The notes below the pieces were generated by a model, which was not told the DNA's origin, made no database searches, and saw only the letters and a list, made by a program, of their open reading frames with translations. A stretch of 64,000 bases of DNA, taken from Dysidea avara (lineage: Eukaryota > Porifera > Demospongiae > Dictyoceratida > Dysideidae). Positions 59,641 to 64,000 of the stretch are shown in pieces (position 1 is the first letter of the stretch; the number at the start of each line of letters is the position of its first letter). The position numbers and the translations under genes are program-made. The DNA is taken from positions 34,043,297 through 34,107,296 of the forward strand of contig NC_089279.1 of NCBI RefSeq assembly GCF_963678975.1. Reading direction: 5' to 3'.

Positions 59641-59770
59641 CTCAAATTAACGAGATATACGCACTGGTGGTGCGTATATCTTGTTAAGGCAGTATGTAAT
59701 GAGATATATGCACTGCCTTAACAAGATATATGCACTAGTAGCAGTGCGTATATCTCGTTAACATTTTGAG
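59641..59770. repeat. Compound palindrome of agatatacgcac words
   Basis: Outer arms ctcaaattaacgagatatac...gcactg and the near-complement cagtgcgtatatctcgttaa...; inner arms tatcttgttaaggcag and ctgccttaacaagata. Four copies of a gagatatayg-cac word in alternating orientation. Confidence 0.8.
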
Positions 59771-60019
59771 TTAGTGCGATATGTGATATATATGCACTGG
59801 CTTTCCTTTGATCTAAGGTGTGAAAGTGGTACATAAAATGTTTATAATTGTCACAGATTGCAAACTGAATAATTTATACCATTAATTATCAATCATGATA
59901 TTTTAACTTTGGTTTAAGATACATAAGTTACTTAACTTTAGTCTGATAATGTTAGCTGTGGGTGGTATAAATGGTGCATTAAAACTCAGTGTGATGTAGT
60001 GGTACTGCTGGTGGCTGGG

Positions 60020-60445
60020 TGGTCAAGACTGCAGTACTATTATATCCATCAAGTCCTACAGTACTCAGTTCAATTCTCCTAGTCTCTGGTGGGATGACTG
60101 TTTTTCTTTTCCTTGTTTTTTTCCATAGTGTTTTATTCACAACTTTAAACAGCACTAGAAGTATTTAAATTAATTGACCGTTCTCTAATGACCTTTCATA
60201 TTCAATAGTAATACACTTGTAGTGCCAGCTTGTAAGAATGTAGTTGCAAGAACAGTCACTTGACACTTTGATAGATGTTAAAACTAGCACAATTTCTTCA
60301 AAACTAGTGCATGATATAACAATTTCTTGATTTCCAAGTCAAACTTCTAGATTGAGGTTAAAAGTATTGGTTACCAAATCTTCTTAGCATGTTGGTATTG
60401 CTTCCATGTAACAGTTAATTGTGTTACTATTGCAATACATGTTGT
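60020..60445 (+). repeat. tRNA-like repeat family, copy 2
   Basis: B-box-like cagttcaattctcctagt (60065-60082) followed by catagtgttttattcac, gtgccagcttgtaagaatg, agcatgttggtattgcttcc. Same order as 58235-58655. Confidence 0.65.
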
Positions 60446-60567
60446 AGGTGAAAAATGAGATGAAATATATGCAATAATTGACAATGTAGTAAAGTAGCAT
60501 TTTTGGATGTTGTTGCCATTCCACAATCAGGGAAAAACAGTGGGAAGTATACCATTCTGTGAGATTA

Positions 60568-61090
60568 TTATTATTTGTTGTATTGTGCAGACATCAAGAA
60601 GAGTACGGTACACAAAAGAAACAATAGTACAATTACAATCATACATAATTACTAATTAATTAAATAGTCTCTAGACCAGCTAGGTTGTGCTGGAATTGTT
60701 CAATCTCTGTAGAGTTGATCATGTGTTGGAGTAAGGAATTCCAAGTTTTAATAGTGGATGGAAAAAAAGAACATTTGTAAGAGTCAATCCTTGTCATTGG
60801 TATCGTAAATCTTTTATTGTGTCCTCTGGTGTGGTAGATGTCAGGGTTAGGAATAAGGAGATTGTCAGCATTTATATCAACCTGGTAGTTTATGATCTTA
60901 TATAACATTGTAGCCTTCTGTTCATTTCTACATCTGATTAACGTGGGCCAGCTCAGGTTGGATAACATTTCAGTCACACTTGTGTACCAGGAATAATTGT
61001 TAGTTTCAAATCTCACTGCACACCTTTGAACATTTTCAATGGTATTGATGTCTCCCTGCGTGTGGGGTGACCGAGATCTCAGGAATGCTC
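60568..61090 (-). pseudogene. 3'-end fragment of a CR1/jockey LINE
   Basis: The minus-strand frame (118 codons from 61016 and open further upstream) reads NYSWYTSVTEMLSNLSWPTL, RNEQKATMLYKIIN, TRGHNKRFTIPMTRIDSYKC and SFFPSTIKTWNSL, the conserved C-terminal tail of these RTs, ending in a stop at 60660. The 3' flank ends in an (AAT)n-like tail near 60568. 5' truncated, as LINE copies usually are. Confidence 0.85.
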
Positions 61091-61487
61091 CTAGAAATGA
61101 TTTCTCACTGTGTTGTTACACCTATAGCTGCTTATATAGTTTTATAAAACATATAAATGTAACCGTTCTCTATTAGAGTGATTGACTGTTCTATCTCTAT
61201 TAGAGTACAATATCTTGTTACAAGTATTGAACAATTACAAACAGTTGTTACAACTACTACAAACCCCAACCCCAAGAGAATAAATGTCTGTATATAGGTG
61301 CCCATATTAAGATATACTTTAGGTATTTGAGCTTATAGTTCATCTAGAACACATTTCATTTTCACAGTCATTGTGGCACATATTACAGTCAGGTGACGTG
61401 TAATTGTCTCTAATGCAAAAAAATTGCCAATTGACATTACTGTATTAATCACTGTGCACTTCAGTGTATGCTATAAGATAAATAAAA
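61091..61487. other. No gene recognised
   Basis: AT-rich; two motif copies (61167 and 61190). Confidence 0.5.
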
Positions 61488-61714
61488 AATTGAAAACTTT
61501 AAAAGGGGAATAGGGATCATTGAAAAAAACCATGAAACAAGAAAGGATTGCTGGGGTGATATTTTGACTGTCTCATCAATCTTAGTTACATGCTGTGTCA
61601 TTTTGAGATGAGTCAAAATAGGGATTTATGGTTTACATTACCACCCCAGCAATCCCTTCTTGTTCCATGGCTTTTTTCAGCGATCCTTATTCTCCTTTTT
61701 AAAATTTTCAATTT
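61488..61714. mobile_element. Inverted-repeat MITE (about 227 bp)
   Basis: aattgaaaactttaaaaggg... pairs with ...ccttttt aaaattttcaatt, and inner gattgctggggtg with caccccagcaatc (arms about 75 bp). Confidence 0.75.
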
Positions 61715-61974
61715 TATATTCATTCATTTAGTTTCTGTACTTTTTAATAATCCAGTAATGGATTTGTTTTATTGACAATGATAATTAGTGGCTGTCAAGT
61801 TCAGTGCAAGCTTTGTTGACACTTGACTGCATTATTAGAGTATTTACATGACTGTTCTTGGCTGCTGAGACTATACATGTACAATATACACATTCCTGCA
61901 GCTGTTGTCTTGCTAAATGTGTCAGGACACTTAGTCATTGCATAGTATCTCCATGCAGTGCTTATTATTATTTT

Positions 61975-62335
61975 TTATTATTAGCACTTTACAGTGACCA
62001 GCACTGAAGGTCTGACAGCAACATGTGCTGCAGCCTTAGGATTACCTAACCTAATTTCAGGGACTTAGACCTACTGACTTGACTTACTGACTGATAAGGT
62101 GTAATAGAAAAGGGGCCAAAGTAAGGAAAAAAATCCCTCCAACCCCAGGATTCGAACTGCAGGTCACCCAATGTCTAGTCGGGGCCACACTCAGTCTTCC
62201 TGCAGGAGGGATGGATTTTCTTCCTTAAACTTAAAGTATTCATTATTAGCACTTTACAGTGACCTGCACTGAAGGTCTGACAGCAACATGTGCTGCAGCC
62301 TTAGGATTACCTAACCTAATTTCAGGGACTTATGA
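61975..62335 (-). repeat. Direct repeat flanking a tRNA-derived SINE head
   Basis: A 90-bp segment (tagcactttacagtgacc... to ...atttcagggactta) occurs at 61980-62069 and 62246-62332. Between them the minus strand has a B-box-like cagttcgaatcctgggg (about 62140-62156) and A-box-like upstream sequence, i.e. a tRNA-type promoter on the reverse strand. Confidence 0.65.
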
Positions 62336-62384
62336 ACACTCACCAGATGGTATGATATTGAGCTAGTCATACTTGCCACAAGAC

Positions 62385-62835
62385 ATATGCTGCCTAGGTC
62401 CAGTCATGGATTTTTTCTCCTTCCTCCACCTTTTCAAACACACTTTATGTAACAACTTTAAACAGGCTGTAGGACCAGGTGTCCTACAGACCTTCAGCAC
62501 TTATGCTGTAAAGTCTTAATAAATAAACAAATATCCATTTGGTTCCACATGGGGTACTTTGAGATAATAAGTCACTCTCTAGAGTTCCTTGGATACATAT
62601 ACATGAAATTGACAAGGAGAAAACATCCTGACCACTTGCCTGACTCCTGTTAAGCGTTCGAGTGTTAATTGGATAGCTGCAGGTTCAAGGCTACCTAGGT
62701 CTGGTCATGAATTTTATCTCCTTTCTCCACCTTTTCAAACACACTTTCTGTAACAACTTTAAACAGGCTTAAGACCAAGTGTCCTACAGACCTTCAGCAC
62801 TTGTGCTGTAATGTCTTAATAAAAAAATAAAATAA
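62385..62835. repeat. Two SINE tail copies
   Basis: ccaccttttcaaacacactt, aacaactttaaacaggct, gtgtcctacagaccttcagc and a cttaataaa-type tail occur at about 62395-62530 and again at 62690-62835. A reverse-strand relative lies at 42945-43035. Confidence 0.75.
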
Positions 62836-63184
62836 AAACACTGACAAGGATATAATTATAAGTTAAACGTTCAGTGTTTGTGCATTTATATCAGCCGAGA
62901 CCATACACAAAAAGAATCATATGCAGATTTTCCAAGGGTGCATGGACTATAAGAGAATATTACACAGTAGATACGTATGTCATGCTGCAAGGCTTAAAGG
63001 TATGTAATATGACAAGGCTCCAAAAATCAACTTGTCTGGACAAATTAGTTCACCTTTTCTACAAACTATAATGCATAATAAAACACATATTACATATAAA
63101 TTATTTGTATCTAAAGTGAAGCTTTTTTTAATATTGCAGTGTTTGTAAAAAATACAAAACAATTATATTGTCTATATTGAATTC

Positions 63185-63459
63185 TTATCTTGATACTATA
63201 TCTTTCACTGCTTCGATTGCACTATTGTGGTTGTACTGCTCTAAAGCACAGATAAGTTTGCAGTAACAAGGAGAGCTATCAGCATCCAACCACTTGGAAC
63301 ACACTTTAAAATATCTGTCTTCAATGCTTCTTTGGTTAACTGAAATGATTTCAACTATTCTGGGATTTAACATCTCCATCCCTATTTCTCTCCAAAAACA
63401 ACACAAGTTATACTGCAGTTGTACAAGTATCCTAAGAGAAGGCTTTTTGCAGTATTCAT
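63185..63459 (-). CDS. Death-domain C-terminal exon of a partial gene
   Basis: The exon starts after the acceptor tatttccacag (AG at 63461-63460), phase 2, and ends at TAA (63187-63185): 91 full codons including the stop. KPSLRILVQL leads into FWREIGMEMLNPRIVEIIS, then RYFKVCSKWLD, CYCKLICALEQY and NSAIEAVKDI. The W..IG, I, C..(K)WL, W/Y.C.LI.AL.. pattern is that of death domains, six-helix bundles that self-associate in apoptotic or innate immune signalling. Upstream exons were not identified and probably lie at or beyond the right edge. Which receptor or adaptor it belongs to is unknown. Confidence 0.72.
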
Positions 63460-64000
63460 CTGTGGAAATACGTATACATGTATATATAACCTAAAATTTA
63501 AAAAAAAATTTAACCATGTAATTTGTACAGTCAAACTTTCAAACAGGAAGTATTAGAAACACTGTAATATGCCAGTATACAAATTTTTTACATTTGAGTA
63601 TAATATAGATCTCACAGATAAAAAAGCAATGTGAAGAAATCAAGCCCATAGCCTTATTCTGACTGCATGTCAGTTAACAGAAAAAATTTCATAAGAACTG
63701 GTTGGGGATCACTTTGAGGATATTTATGGACTTAGTTATGCCTAACTATAGTACTGACAGGAGAAGTGCATGAGGTTGTTTTTTAGTGATATTTTTGGGC
63801 AGGAAAGTCCAAACCTTTACGATCCCTATACTATACAGTACTATACTCAGTATACTGTACTGTGTGATATACGTAACAGAAGAATATAGGCAGACATCCT
63901 GCCTACGTCCTTTCCAATCATGAGTGTCAGAGTAAAAGGTGTAAGTTGTAAGACTCAGTCCTAATGCTGCCGAAGGCAGGGGGCCTGGGGGCACGCTCTC
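63460..64000. other. No gene recognised; right edge
   Basis: Presumed intron or upstream DNA of the death-domain gene. The last 60 bp (gccgaaggcagggggcctgg) resemble a G-rich repeat end and are cut by the window. Confidence 0.4.

Noticed and set aside
62135-62190. tRNA gene suggested by a gcagttcgaatcctg B box
   Set aside because: No acceptor stem or anticodon arm can be formed, and it lies within repeated SINE sequence. The same applies to the B-box-like sites at 58268 and 60065.

Overview
This is AT-rich eukaryotic (metazoan) DNA. It contains genes split by GT-AG introns, a TGF-beta-type ligand, a RING/B-box/filamin/NHL (TRIM-NHL) gene, a Rab-like GTPase, a death-domain exon, tRNA-derived SINEs, LINE fragments and many small inverted-repeat DNA transposons. 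The gene set and the short introns fit an early-branching invertebrate, and a sponge is my best guess. That is inference; nothing in the sequence proves the species. Layout: 0-3.3 kb is the 3' part of an R2/NeSL-like non-LTR retrotransposon with an intact reading frame. 3.3-12.3 kb has no recognised gene, but holds SINEs, MITEs and a pair of inverted exon-like duplicates split by a hAT MITE with a perfect 8-bp target duplication. 12.4-14.6 kb holds a broken Rab-like exon and two decayed reverse transcriptase fragments. 15.9-17.2 kb (minus) is a two-exon TGF-beta-superfamily ligand with a TATA box. 19.0 kb has an 8 x 31-bp tandem repeat, and 21.9-22.3 kb a degenerate minisatellite. 25.3-27.3 kb (minus) is a Rab-like gene with an intact first exon, an intron holding 179 uninterrupted CTG/CAG triplets, and a broken second exon. 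27.9-33.0 kb (minus) is an intact Rab-like gene with a 4.5-kb intron. It shares a 158-bp bidirectional promoter with a seven-exon plus-strand gene (33.2-41.6 kb) encoding a YccV/HspQ-like (FBXO21-type) domain behind a hydrophobic N-terminus. 45.6-47.3 kb (minus) is a candidate three-exon membrane/coiled-coil protein. 48.3-49.85 kb is a single-exon TRIM-NHL gene, followed by three decayed relatives (52.0, 54.0-54.8 and 56.9-57.15 kb). 57-63 kb is mostly repeats. A death-domain C-terminal exon (minus) lies at 63.2-63.5 kb. The genes do not form one pathway. They look like separate signalling and trafficking genes (secreted ligand, small GTPases, ubiquitin ligase, death-domain adaptor) in a repeat-dense region. 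The Rab-like and TRIM-NHL genes have each expanded locally and then decayed in part. The most informative signals are: the substituted switch-II motif of the intact Rab-like protein; the 537-bp pure triplet tract; a 393-bp inverted-repeat insertion between the TATA box and the start codon of the intact TRIM-NHL gene, whose empty site survives in the pseudogene; and a roughly 19-bp motif resembling tgactgttctattagagta that recurs on both strands across the window, often in pairs, inside MITEs or as arms of a perfect hairpin.
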